NCBI GenBank assembly: GCA_945952225.1
Contig: CAMFHP010000034.1
Coordinates: forward strand, 1 to 64,000
Direction of reading: 5' to 3'
From: an uncultured Myxococcaceae bacterium
GTDB lineage: Bacteria > Myxococcota_A > Polyangia > Polyangiales > Ga0077539
Length of the DNA: 64,000 nt
The position numbers were made by a program, and so were the translations under genes. How positions within the stretch are numbered: position 1 is the first letter of the stretch; each line of letters begins with the position of its first letter. The notes under the pieces were generated by a model that saw nothing but the letters and a program-made list of their open reading frames with translations, was not told where the DNA came from and did not search any database. Positions 42,137 through 50,456 of this stretch are shown here, one piece after another.

Positions 42137-44122
42137 ATGGCAGAAGATCCTCTGACCACACATGCACGCGCTCGTGTGGGGCGCGTGCTTCGCGGCAAGT
42201 GGACGCTCGATCGACTGATCGGCGTAGGCGGCATGGCCGCGGTGTACGAAGCGACGCACCGCAACGGCTCGAAGGTCGCCATCAAGATGCTTCACCCGAC
42301 CCTCATGTACGACACGAACTTCGCGTCGCGTCTCGTGCAGGAGGGCTACGTCGCCAACAAGATCAACCACCCCGCGGCGGTGAAGGTCTTCGACGACGAC
42401 AAGGACGAGACCGACGGCACGGTCTTCCTCGTGATGGAGCTGCTCGAAGGGCAGACCCTGTCGCAGGCGCGCAAGAAGAAGAAGCGCTTCGCCCCCATCG
42501 AAGCCCTCAAGATGCTCGCGCCTGTGCTCGAGTGTCTGGGCAACGCGCACGACTGCGGAATCATCCACCGCGACATCAAGCCCGAGAACCTGTTCATCAC
42601 GAAGGATGGCGTGGTGCACGTGCTCGACTTCGGCATCGCGCGTGTCAGCGACGGGTCGAACGTCTCGCAGACGCGCACGGGCATGGTGGTCGGCAGCCCG
42701 GCGTACATGTCCCCCGAGCAGGCGCTCGGAAAGATGAACTCCGTCGGCCCGCAGACCGACGTCTACGCGGTGGGCGCGACGATGTTCGCACTGCTCGCCG
42801 GCGCGACCCCTCACGCGGGCGAGAGCACGCAGGAGATGATCGTGATGGTGGCCACGCAGGCCGCCCGTCCGATCGCATCGGTCGCGCCCGACGTGCCGCC
42901 GAACGTCGCGCGCATCGTGGACAAGGCCCTCGCGTACGAGCGCGAGAAGCGCTACCCGAATGCGCGCGCGATGCTCGAAGAGGTGCGCGCCGTGATCGCG
43001 GAGCTCGAAGGCCCTGCGCGCGTGCTGCCTACCTTCGCAGACGACGACGACGAGGGAGAGACCACGGTCAACGCGGCGCTCCAATCGGGTGGCAACGAAG
43101 GCGGCGCGGCACCGCTCCCGGCGGCGGGCATGAACCGCGTCGGTCAACGTCCGCAGACTGGCCGCTTCGCACCCGCCGTCGGTCCAGCACCGATCACCGA
43201 GGGACTCGGCGCGCCACCGGTTCCGCCGCCGACTGCTGCGCCGCCCGACCCCGCACGGCTGCGTCCGCCCACCCTCGCGCCCGTCGGCAGCCCTGCAGCG
43301 ATGCCTGGTGCGTTCCAACCGCAGCCGCCGCAGCCGCCCGCGCCTCCGGCGCCGCCGATCCCCGCGCCTGCCTCCGCCGATGCGAGCGGCCAGATCATCG
43401 CGCCGTTCAACGCGCAGGGTTCCGGGCCGCACGCGCTTCCTGCGTTCCCGACGGACAACGGTGATGGCGCGAGCCTTCCGCCCACGATGGCGATCCCCGT
43501 CATCAATCCCATCGACCTCGCGAGCAATACGGGGCCGGGCGTCACCTCGGGCCAACGCCCCGGCGCGACGACGAACATGGCCTGGGCGACGCCGCCCGCG
43601 GCTCCCGTCGAAGAAGCCCCGCCCGCGCGCAAGCCCCGCACGGCGCTGTTTGCGGCGGTCGCCGTTGGCGTGCTCGCCCTCGGTGGTGGTGCGTTCATGA
43701 TGTTCGGCAGCTCATCGGAAGCCCCGCCTCCTCCCGTGCAGGCGACCCGACCGACGCCCCCCACGCCGCCGCCCTCCCCCGTCGCCGTACAGGTCCCTGC
43801 CGCCCCGTCGGATGCCGACGCTGCTCCGCTCGCCACCGACGCAGCCGTTGCTGTCGCCGACGCCGCGCCGTCCGTCGACGCAGGTGCAGCCGTCGTCGCT
43901 GCCACGACGGATGCTTCGGTCCCCGACACGGCGCGCACCGAGCCATCGACCGCACAGGGCGGGTCGGATCCCGCGACTGTCGAAACGCCGCCCACGCGCT
44001 CGGCCCGTCGCCGCGTGCGCGAAGCTGCGCCCGCCAGCGGCGGCGACACCAACACGCCGACGCGCACGACGACCCGCCGCCCCGCGCGCCCCGCACACGG
44101 GCGCGACCCCCTCGGTTACTAG
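42137..44122 (+). CDS. Eukaryotic-type Ser/Thr protein kinase with membrane anchor
   Basis: A 661-residue kinase. Residues 20-290 are the catalytic domain: GVGGMAAVYEA glycine loop, Lys50 in VAIKML, HRDIKPEN with catalytic Asp146, DFGIA and GSPAYMSPEQ. All key residues are intact. A Pro/Ala-rich juxtamembrane region (about 330-500) leads to one transmembrane helix (about 502-523, LFAAVAVGVLALGGGAFMMF), then an extracytoplasmic tail of about 140 residues rich in Asp, Ala and Pro with no folded sensor such as PASTA. It is followed 39 bp later by a PEGA protein gene. Confidence 0.93.
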   Translation: MAEDPLTTHARARVGRVLRGKWTLDRLIGVGGMAAVYEATHRNGSKVAIKMLHPTLMYDTNFASRLVQEGYVANKINHPAAVKVFDDDKDETDGTVFLVMELLEGQTLSQARKKKKRFAPIEALKMLAPVLECLGNAHDCGIIHRDIKPENLFITKDGVVHVLDFGIARVSDGSNVSQTRTGMVVGSPAYMSPEQALGKMNSVGPQTDVYAVGATMFALLAGATPHAGESTQEMIVMVATQAARPIASVAPDVPPNVARIVDKALAYEREKRYPNARAMLEEVRAVIAELEGPARVLPTFADDDDEGETTVNAALQSGGNEGGAAPLPAAGMNRVGQRPQTGRFAPAVGPAPITEGLGAPPVPPPTAAPPDPARLRPPTLAPVGSPAAMPGAFQPQPPQPPAPPAPPIPAPASADASGQIIAPFNAQGSGPHALPAFPTDNGDGASLPPTMAIPVINPIDLASNTGPGVTSGQRPGATTNMAWATPPAAPVEEAPPARKPRTALFAAVAVGVLALGGGAFMMFGSSSEAPPPPVQATRPTPPTPPPSPVAVQVPAAPSDADAAPLATDAAVAVADAAPSVDAGAAVVAATTDASVPDTARTEPSTAQGGSDPATVETPPTRSARRRVREAAPASGGDTNTPTRTTTRRPARPAHGRDPLGY

Positions 44123-44161
44123 TTGAAAGTCCGCGCGCATCGGGCGTATCTCAATGCCCCG

Positions 44162-45148
44162 ATGCGCTCGAAGACCGCTTTGTTCCGTGCGTTCGCGCTC
44201 CTCGGAGCACTCACGATCACGCCCTCGCTCGCCGCACAGCCGGCGCCCAACGAGGCAGCGAACCGCGAGACCGCACGCTCCCTCGCACTCGAAGGCATCG
44301 CCGCCCAGGGCCGCGCCGACTGGCCCGCCGTGATCGACCGTTTCGAGCGCGCGGAGCAGCTCTTTCACGCGCCCGTGCACCTCAAGTATCTCGCGATCGC
44401 GTACGAGCGTTCGACGCCGCCCCGTCTCGTTTCGGCAATCGAGACCTGGCAGCGCCTGAGCCAGGAACAGCTCGCACCCGACGCGCCCGCCGTGTTCCGC
44501 GCCGCTGTTGAAGAGGCCCGCCGCGAGTTCTCGCGCCTCGACTCTCGGGTCGGCCACCTCGTGATCGAGGTGCCCGCCGACCTGCAGGCCAACGTGTCCG
44601 TCGAACTCGATGGTCAGCCCGTGCCGCAGACCGCGTTCAGCACGATGCGCTTCGTCGATGCGGGCGCGCACCGGATCGTGTCGCGGGTCCCCGGGCGCCC
44701 CGAGGTCAACCACCAGATCACCATCGCGCCGGGCGCAACCGAACGCGTGCAGATCGCCGCCCCGGTCGCCGCACCGCCTCCTCCGGTGGAACCCGTGGCG
44801 CCTCGCACCCAGGTGGTGTTGCGCCCCAATCCGCTCCGCACCGTCGGGATCATCACGGCCGGCGTGGGCGCCGCAGCCGTCATCGGTGGCGCGATCGCAG
44901 GAGTCATGGCGAGCGGACAGTTCAGCGACCTCGAAGCCGCCTGTCCCAACCGCCAATGCCCCGATCAGGCGACGCTCGACCGCCGCAACTCTGTCGACAC
45001 GCTGAGCGCTGCGTCGACGGGAATGCTCATCGGCGGCGGCGTGCTCGTCGCCGCAGGCGTGACCCTGTTCTTCGTCGGCGCCCCTCGCCAGGAGACCGTG
45101 CAGGTCGCGGTCGGCCCGCGTTCCGTCGGGCTCACCTGGCACTTCTGA
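44162..45148 (+). CDS. PEGA-domain protein with tetratricopeptide-like N-terminus
   Basis: A 328-residue exported protein. A signal peptide ends SLAAQP (about residue 27). Residues 35-130 look like a TPR-type helical region (ETARSLALEGIAAQGRADWPAVIDRFERAEQLF, LAIAYERS). A PEGA domain follows (LVIEVPADLQANVSVELDGQPV, AGAHRIVSRVPGRPE), then a Pro/Val linker and two hydrophobic segments (GIITAGVGAAAVIGGAIAGVM; GMLIGGGVLVAAGVTLFFVG) flanking a CPNRQCPD loop. This layout is common in Polyangia, frequently next to kinase genes as here. Role unknown. The ATG at 44162 is fixed by the signal peptide; TATCTC lies 9 nt upstream. Confidence 0.75.
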   Translation: MRSKTALFRAFALLGALTITPSLAAQPAPNEAANRETARSLALEGIAAQGRADWPAVIDRFERAEQLFHAPVHLKYLAIAYERSTPPRLVSAIETWQRLSQEQLAPDAPAVFRAAVEEARREFSRLDSRVGHLVIEVPADLQANVSVELDGQPVPQTAFSTMRFVDAGAHRIVSRVPGRPEVNHQITIAPGATERVQIAAPVAAPPPPVEPVAPRTQVVLRPNPLRTVGIITAGVGAAAVIGGAIAGVMASGQFSDLEAACPNRQCPDQATLDRRNSVDTLSAASTGMLIGGGVLVAAGVTLFFVGAPRQETVQVAVGPRSVGLTWHF

Positions 45149-45178
45149 AAGAACCTCTGAGACCCTGTCAGCAGCGTC

Positions 45179-45206
45179 TTGACAGCAGGTCGGATGTCTG
45201 TAACCT
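45179..45206 (+). promoter_or_regulatory. Predicted promoter of the rplM-rpsI unit
   Basis: TTGACA (45179-45184) and TAACCT (45201-45206) are 16 bp apart, 60 bp upstream of rplM. The -35 box lies in the inverted repeat CTGTCA (45165-45170) / TGACAG (45180-45185), which could bind a regulator. Confidence 0.5.
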
Positions 45207-45266
45207 CCCGCCCTCCCGATGGCCCGACGGATCGTCGGTGGCCCGTAACGTTTTGGAAGGTTGATC

Positions 45267-45704
45267 ATGCAAGGCACCTACTCCGCGAAGCCCGCCGAAG
45301 TCGTCCGGTCGTGGTACATCGTCGACGCGACCAACAAGCCCCTCGGCCGCATCGCCAGTGACATCGCCCGCGTGCTCCGCGGCAAGCACAAGACGATCTA
45401 CACCCCCCACGTCGACACGGGCGACTTCGTCGTCGTGGTGAACGCCGACAAGATCGCGCTCACCGGCGAGAAGCTCACGAACAAGTTCTATTACAACTTC
45501 TCGGGTCACCCGGGCGGGCTCCGGCAGCGCTCGGCGGGCGACATGCTCAAGCACAAGCCCACCTACCTGCTCGAGAAGGCCGTCCGCGGGATGCTCCCGA
45601 AGAACTCGCTCGGCAAGCAGATGGCCCGCAAGCTCAAGCTCTACGCCGGTGACGTGCACCCGCACGCCGCGCAGCAGCCGAAGTCCCTTCCGACGAAGTT
45701 CTGA
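45267..45704 (+). CDS. rplM: 50S ribosomal protein L13
   Basis: A 145-residue L13 (uL13), close to the usual 142. Diagnostic segments: [25 protein letters not shown], the [22 protein letters not shown] core, [10 protein letters not shown] and the [22 protein letters not shown] end. It binds 23S rRNA early in 50S assembly. The ATG at 45267 follows GGAAGG (45255-45260) at normal spacing; an in-frame TTG at 45261 is too close to that site. It is followed 17 bp later by rpsI, as is conserved in most bacteria. Confidence 0.98.
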   Translation: MQGTYSAKPAEVVRSWYIVDATNKPLGRIASDIARVLRGKHKTIYTPHVDTGDFVVVVNADKIALTGEKLTNKFYYNFSGHPGGLRQRSAGDMLKHKPTYLLEKAVRGMLPKNSLGKQMARKLKLYAGDVHPHAAQQPKSLPTKF

Positions 45705-45721
45705 TCGAGGCAACAGATCCC

Positions 45722-46120
45722 ATGAGCGTCCAGACCGAACGTCACTACGCCACCGGCAAGCGCAAGACCGCCGTCGCGCGCGTCTACATCCGTCCGGGCA
45801 CGGGCAACATCCTCGTCAACGAGCGCCCGTACGACAACTACTTCCCCCGTCAGGCTTCGCAGCTCCTGATCCTCCAGCCCTTCGAGATCGTCGAAGTGCT
45901 CGGTCGCTACGACGTCGAGGCGTCGGTGGCGGGCGGCGGCCTGGCCGCGCAGGCGGACGCGGTTCGCTTCGGCATCGCTCGCGCCCTCACCGGCGCCGAT
46001 CCCGAGCGTCGCACGCCTCTCAAGCGCCAGGGCCTCCTTACGCGCGATGCGCGCAAGAAGGAGCGCAAGAAGTACGGTCGCCCCGGCGCCCGCAAGCGCT
46101 TCCAGTTCTCGAAGCGCTGA
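45722..46120 (+). CDS. rpsI: 30S ribosomal protein S9
   Basis: A 132-residue S9 (uS9). [25 protein letters not shown] at the start, [21 protein letters not shown] in the middle and [16 protein letters not shown] at the end are diagnostic; the C-terminal KR reaches the ribosomal P-site tRNA. The stop is 102 bp before argC. Confidence 0.98.
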   Translation: MSVQTERHYATGKRKTAVARVYIRPGTGNILVNERPYDNYFPRQASQLLILQPFEIVEVLGRYDVEASVAGGGLAAQADAVRFGIARALTGADPERRTPLKRQGLLTRDARKKERKKYGRPGARKRFQFSKR

Positions 46121-46222
46121 TCGCGCGCCCCGCCCTTACTTCCCCGCGCGACCACTCGCGCCCCTGTCTCTTCACCCTCCCATTCTCCGATTCGTTGCCG
46201 CCGTCTCCGCGGAGGTGCCGTC

Positions 46223-47284
46223 ATGTCGTCTCATCCTCGTGTTCGCGTCGCGATCGTCGGCGCGACGGGCTACACGGGCGCGGAGCTCCTGCGCCTGCTG
46301 CTCTCCCATCCCCATGTCGAGATCACGGCGCTCTGCGCGCGCGACAAGCTCACGCCACGGGCCAGCACCATGCTCCCGGCGCTCACGGGTCTCGTCGAGC
46401 TGCCCATCGAGCCCTTCGACGCCGACGTTGTGGCCCGCAAGGCCGACGTCGCGTTCTGCGCGCTCCCGCATGGAGCCTCGATCGAGTGTGTGCGCTCCCT
46501 CCGCGCGCGCGGCGTGACGGTGCTCGACCTGTCGGCCGACTTCCGCCTCCGCGACCCTTCGGTGTACGCGCGCTGGTACGGCGCCGCGCACACGGCGGAG
46601 GACCTCCTCGCCGAAGCCGTCTACGGCCTGCCCGAGCTCCATCGCGACGCCCTCCGCGGCGCGCGACTGGTCGCGGTTCCCGGCTGCTATCCGACGGCCT
46701 CGACGCTGCCCCTGCTGCCCCTGCTCGCGAGCGGCCTCGCGCGCCCCGAAGACCTCATCGTGCACGCGCTCTCGGGCGTCTCGGGCGCAGGGCGCTCCGC
46801 GAACGCCTCAACCCACTTCTCGGAGTGCGCCGAGGGCGTGCGCAGCTACAAGATCGCGGGGACGCATCGCCACACGCCCGAGATCGAGCAGACCCTCGCG
46901 CATGTCGCGGGCGCGCCCGTCACGATCACCTTCTCGCCGACGCTCACGCCCATGACCCGCGGAATCCTCTCGACGGTGTACGCGCGCCCGTCGCACGAGC
47001 AGGTCGACGTCGCGGCGCTCGTCGAAGCGGCGCGGCGGTACTACGCGTCCTCGCCGTCGGTCGCCGTGCTCGATGCGGGCATGTACCCCGACACGCTGTG
47101 GGTTCGCGGAAGCAACCGCGCGCACATCGCCTACTTCTACGACGCACGCGCGAAGCGCATCGTGGCGCAGGGCGCGATCGACAACCTCGTGAAGGGCGCG
47201 TCGGGACAGGCGATCCAGTGCATGAACCTCGCGTGCGGCTTCGACGAGGCTGCGGGGCTCCGCGCACCGGCGATGTTCCCGTAG
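46223..47284 (+). CDS. argC: N-acetyl-gamma-glutamyl-phosphate reductase
   Basis: A 353-residue ArgC, third step of arginine biosynthesis, reducing N-acetylglutamyl phosphate to the semialdehyde with NADPH. VAIVGATGYTGAELLRLL is the nucleotide loop; the catalytic Cys155 is in VPGCYPTAS and the His in GTHRHTPEI; GIRST is represented by RGILSTVY. GGAGG at 46211-46215 supports the ATG at 46223. No other arg genes are nearby. The order rplM-rpsI-argC is one I recall in other former Deltaproteobacteria. Confidence 0.96.
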   Translation: MSSHPRVRVAIVGATGYTGAELLRLLLSHPHVEITALCARDKLTPRASTMLPALTGLVELPIEPFDADVVARKADVAFCALPHGASIECVRSLRARGVTVLDLSADFRLRDPSVYARWYGAAHTAEDLLAEAVYGLPELHRDALRGARLVAVPGCYPTASTLPLLPLLASGLARPEDLIVHALSGVSGAGRSANASTHFSECAEGVRSYKIAGTHRHTPEIEQTLAHVAGAPVTITFSPTLTPMTRGILSTVYARPSHEQVDVAALVEAARRYYASSPSVAVLDAGMYPDTLWVRGSNRAHIAYFYDARAKRIVAQGAIDNLVKGASGQAIQCMNLACGFDEAAGLRAPAMFP

Positions 47285-47319
47285 CCATCGGTTCGGGGCT
47301 ATCCTCGTGCCCCCCAACG

Positions 47320-47991
47320 ATGCGCACACGAATCGAGATCGTCGACGACAGGTCGAGCAGCGTTCCGAGCGATGGCGGCTTTCTCAAGGTCCGTCGCCTT
47401 CGCATGAGGACCCACTTCGCCGACGGCACCGCGACCGAGGTCTACGCCTACGACGTCATCGACCGGAAGGCCCTCGACGCGGTGGTGATGGTGCTCCACG
47501 CCCACCGCCCCGAAGCCCCCGCCGATCCGTTCATCTGCATGCGCACCGCGCTGCGTCCGCCCCTCGCGCTCCGTCAGCAGCGCGAGCTCCCGATCGCCGA
47601 TCCGCGCCCCGACGTCGAGCTCTGGGAGCTCCCCGCAGGTCTCATCGAACCGCACGAGAAAGGTGTCGAGGGCGTGCTCGCGTGCGCCGCCCGCGAGGCC
47701 CACGAAGAGACCGGCTTCGAGCTCCCGCCCACGGAGTTCTCGCTCCTCGGCGTGCCCGTGTACCTGTCGCCGGGCATGTGCGGGGAGAAGATCCACATGG
47801 TGAGCGCGCGCATCGCCGATCACCGCGCCGACGTGCGCGCGGCGGGCGACGGCGTGATCGAAGCCAATGCGCGCGTCGAGTGGTGGCCGCTCTCCGAATG
47901 CCTCGCGCGTGCGGCCGAGGGTGTGATCGAAGACGCGAAGACCGAGCTCGCGCTCCACCGATTTTCTCAGCGCCTCTCACGCGGAGGCTGA
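47320..47991 (+). CDS. Nudix hydrolase with extended Nudix box
   Basis: A 223-residue Nudix-fold protein. The box begins AGLIEPHEKGVEG and ends AAREAHEETGFEL, so the REaxEE core and Gly residues are present, but there are about 11 residues rather than 7 between the first conserved Glu and REAHEE. LWELPAGLIEP resembles ADP-ribose pyrophosphatases, which hydrolyse ADP-ribose to AMP and ribose-5-phosphate; the true substrate is uncertain. TATCCT lies 14 nt upstream of the ATG. The next gene, an NAD(H) kinase homologue, follows after 6 bp, suggesting a shared role in nicotinamide nucleotide metabolism. Confidence 0.85.
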   Translation: MRTRIEIVDDRSSSVPSDGGFLKVRRLRMRTHFADGTATEVYAYDVIDRKALDAVVMVLHAHRPEAPADPFICMRTALRPPLALRQQRELPIADPRPDVELWELPAGLIEPHEKGVEGVLACAAREAHEETGFELPPTEFSLLGVPVYLSPGMCGEKIHMVSARIADHRADVRAAGDGVIEANARVEWWPLSECLARAAEGVIEDAKTELALHRFSQRLSRGG

Positions 47992-47997
47992 CCGCGC

Positions 47998-48930
47998 ATG
48001 ACGGCCATCCGCCGCGTGCTCGTGATCTCGAAGCGGAGCACCTACGACCTCTACGTGCGCCAGCACAAGATGGCGCGCGTCATCGAGCTGCTCGACCGCA
48101 ACGACGCGACGGTCGCGCGCCTCCGACGCGCAGACGCCCACCACGCCGAGACCGTCGACGAGCTGCGCGGCGCCATTGAGCACGTGGGATGGCGCGCGAC
48201 CTTTCGAGAGCGTGACCGCGTCGGTGAGGTCACGGGCTTCGACCTGGTGATCACCGTCGGCGGCGACGGCACGCTGTTGTGGGTGAGCCGCTCTGTGGGC
48301 GACACGCCGATGCTCGGCGTCAACTCGGCTCCCCATGACTCGGTGGGCTTCCTCTGCGGAACACGCATGGGCGAGGTGCGCGACCACCTCGTAGCGATCG
48401 AAGAGGGACGCGTGCAACGCGTGAAGGCCTCGCGCATGAAGGTCTGTGTCGATGGCGAGGTCGTGTTCGGACGCGTGCTCAACGACGTGCTGTTCACGCA
48501 CCCCGTCCCCGCGATGACGTCGAAGTACCTCCTCGATTTCGGTGGAATCACCGAGGAGCAGAAGTCGTCGGGCATCTGGATCTCGACCGCCGCAGGCTCG
48601 ACCGCCGCGATCCGCAGCGCGGGCGGACGTCCCATGGCCTTCCGCTCTCGGATGCTCCAGTTCGCCGTGCGCGAGCCCTATCTCCCGCCGGGTGTCGAGT
48701 ACGCCCACACGCGCGGCTTCGTGCACCCCGACGGCGCCCTGCGCCTGCGAAACAAGATGCGTGAGGCCCGCATCTACGCCGACGGATCACGCAGCGCCGT
48801 GAGCGTAGAGCTCGGACAGATGGTCGAGTTCTCGCTCTCCGACGAGCCGCTCCACCTTCTGGGGGTCTCGCCGCACGCCCTCGCCGCGCGCAAACGCGAC
48901 GAGGGACCCAGTGTGATGCCCCCGCCGTGA
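47998..48930 (+). CDS. NAD(H) kinase, plant NADK3-like type
   Basis: A 310-residue member of the ATP-NAD kinase superfamily, which phosphorylates NAD or NADH to NADP(H). LVITVGGDGTLLWVSRSV holds the GGDGT motif; VLNDVLFTHP is the NE/D-like motif. SSGIWISTAAGSTAAIRSAGG and MLQFAVREPYLPPG resemble, from memory, the NADH-preferring NADK3 of plants rather than bacterial NadK with its TPTGSTAY. The N-terminal extension (VRQHKMARVIELLDRND) also fits that branch. GGAGG just before the ATG at 47998 supports the start. It forms a tight pair with the Nudix gene. Confidence 0.82.
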   Translation: MTAIRRVLVISKRSTYDLYVRQHKMARVIELLDRNDATVARLRRADAHHAETVDELRGAIEHVGWRATFRERDRVGEVTGFDLVITVGGDGTLLWVSRSVGDTPMLGVNSAPHDSVGFLCGTRMGEVRDHLVAIEEGRVQRVKASRMKVCVDGEVVFGRVLNDVLFTHPVPAMTSKYLLDFGGITEEQKSSGIWISTAAGSTAAIRSAGGRPMAFRSRMLQFAVREPYLPPGVEYAHTRGFVHPDGALRLRNKMREARIYADGSRSAVSVELGQMVEFSLSDEPLHLLGVSPHALAARKRDEGPSVMPPP

Positions 48931-48946
48931 ACCGCGACGCGACGGA

Positions 48947-50383
48947 TCAGTGACGGCGACGACGGCGGCCGCCGTGACGACCGTGACGTCCGCGCGGAGC
49001 CTCGTCGCCGCCCGCTTCCGCAGCGGGCGCGGGAGCCGCAGGCGACGCTGACACGCCCGCCGCAGGATCGACGACCACGAAGTCGACGCGCGTGTTCGCC
49101 GCACCGGTGGCCGCATGGAGCGAGCCTGCGCCGAGCGCCTGGAGCCGCCGCTTGTTCACCCCCGCACGCCGCAGCGCGCGCAACACGTTGCGTGCGCACG
49201 CATCGGAGCGGTCGGTGTTCTCGGCATCGCTCCCGCCTGCGTCGGTGCGGCACTCGATGCGAAGGCGACGCACCTCGGGGTGCGCTGCGAGCTGTTCGGC
49301 GACCGCCGCGAGAAGCGCCGCAGCCCCCTCTCCCGGACGGTCGTCGGCGATGGCGAGGGGCTGCGTGAGTCGCAGCGCGGTGCCCTCGAAGTAGGCGCCT
49401 GCGTTGGGGTTCGTGTCGGCGCAGCCGTCGTCGTCCTGGAAGTTGTTCCGCGTCTCGACCTGGTCGGGGCATTGGTCCGATGCGTCGAGCACGCCGTCGT
49501 TGTCGTTGTCGGGCTCGGGGCAGCCGTCTTCGTCTTGAAACCCGTCGAAGTCCTCGGGCTGATCGGCGCATCGATCCGCAGCCCCCGTGACCATGTCGTG
49601 GTCGGGGTCGTTGGGATCGGGCGGCACGTCGGGGCAGCCGTCGTCGTCGAGGTATCCGTTGCGCGTCTCGGGCTGCGCCACACACCGATCGATCGCGTCG
49701 ACGATGCCGTCGTTGTCGGTGTCTTCACGCGCGTGCATGCGGGGCGCCGCTGCGGTGCCGATGGCCCCCTCTTCGACCTCATGCTCACGGCGCCGCGGAG
49801 CCTGCGAGGCAGACCCGTGGAGCGAGATCGAGAGGCCGAGCGTCCAGAAGATCGCGCGGTCGCGATCGCCACCGGACACATCGGCGAGGCTCTTGAGGTA
49901 GTGCACGTGCGCCGACGGCCCGAGCGAGAGCACCGACGCCACGGGAAAGAGCCACCCCACACCGCCCCCGACGAGCAGCGCGCTCGTTCGCACGGTGCCC
50001 GTCGCGGGGTCGTCGGAGCCCGACGCGCTGAAGCCCACGTCGGCGTCGAGCACGAAGCGCCCTGCGCTGCCAATGCGCGGCGCGATGCGAAGACCGCCGC
50101 CGAAACCTGTCAACACACCCCGCGCGAGCTGCGCGTCGTTCGATCCCCAGCTCCAGTAGCCCGCGAAGCCCTGGAGCGCGACGGGGCCGGCGATGCGCAC
50201 GGCCACCCGCGCGCTGCCCGCGTATCCAAACCCGTACTCGCTCGACTGGGGTGCGGTGAGTTGCGTACCGGCTCCGCCTTCGAGGGTGAGCGAGAGCCGC
50301 TCGGCGAACTGTGCACGCGCTGTCAGGGGGCTCAGGGCGAGCGCGGAGGTCAGGGCGCAGAGAGCCGTTCGCGTCATACGCAT
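48947..50383 (-). CDS. OmpA family protein with thrombospondin type 3 repeats (C)
   Basis: A 478-residue, shorter third member of the family. A signal peptide ends TARAQ (about residue 25). An N-terminal beta region (25-190) looks like a small barrel (FGYAGSARVAVRI, LQGFAGYWSWGSN). Three TSP3-type units follow (DTDNDGIVDAIDRC, DPDHDMVTGAADRC, DNDNDGVLDASDQCP), then a divergent OmpA domain (RLRIECRTDAGGSD, DACARNVLRALR, NTRVDFVVV) and a Pro/Ala tail ending in GRHGRHGGRRRRRH, a strongly basic end not found in the paralogues. TATCGT lies 7 nt before the ATG at 50383 and there is no ribosome site. The gene is divergent from the Cys-rich lipoprotein gene, with 73 bp between. Confidence 0.88.
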   Translation of the reverse strand: MRMTRTALCALTSALALSPLTARAQFAERLSLTLEGGAGTQLTAPQSSEYGFGYAGSARVAVRIAGPVALQGFAGYWSWGSNDAQLARGVLTGFGGGLRIAPRIGSAGRFVLDADVGFSASGSDDPATGTVRTSALLVGGGVGWLFPVASVLSLGPSAHVHYLKSLADVSGGDRDRAIFWTLGLSISLHGSASQAPRRREHEVEEGAIGTAAAPRMHAREDTDNDGIVDAIDRCVAQPETRNGYLDDDGCPDVPPDPNDPDHDMVTGAADRCADQPEDFDGFQDEDGCPEPDNDNDGVLDASDQCPDQVETRNNFQDDDGCADTNPNAGAYFEGTALRLTQPLAIADDRPGEGAAALLAAVAEQLAAHPEVRRLRIECRTDAGGSDAENTDRSDACARNVLRALRRAGVNKRRLQALGAGSLHAATGAANTRVDFVVVDPAAGVSASPAAPAPAAEAGGDEAPRGRHGRHGGRRRRRH

Positions 50384-50390
50384 GGCGCCT

Positions 50391-50396
50391 ACGATA
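50391..50396 (-). promoter_or_regulatory. -10 box 7 nt before OmpA/TSP3 gene C start
   Basis: TATCGT on the minus strand, 7 nt upstream of the ATG at 50383, with no Shine-Dalgarno sequence: candidate leaderless promoter. Confidence 0.45.
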
Positions 50397-50442
50397 TCGC
50401 CGCGGGGGCAGAAACCGGCACCAATTTTTCACCGTGTGGTGG

Positions 50443-50448
50443 TAGCGT
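50443..50448 (+). promoter_or_regulatory. -10 box 8 nt before Cys-rich lipoprotein start
   Basis: TAGCGT lies 8 nt upstream of the ATG at 50457. The intervening CGGGGGTG could also act as a weak ribosome site, so a leaderless mRNA is likely but not certain. With the box at 50391-50396 it forms a divergent promoter pair. Confidence 0.45.
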
Positions 50449-50456
50449 CGGGGGTG

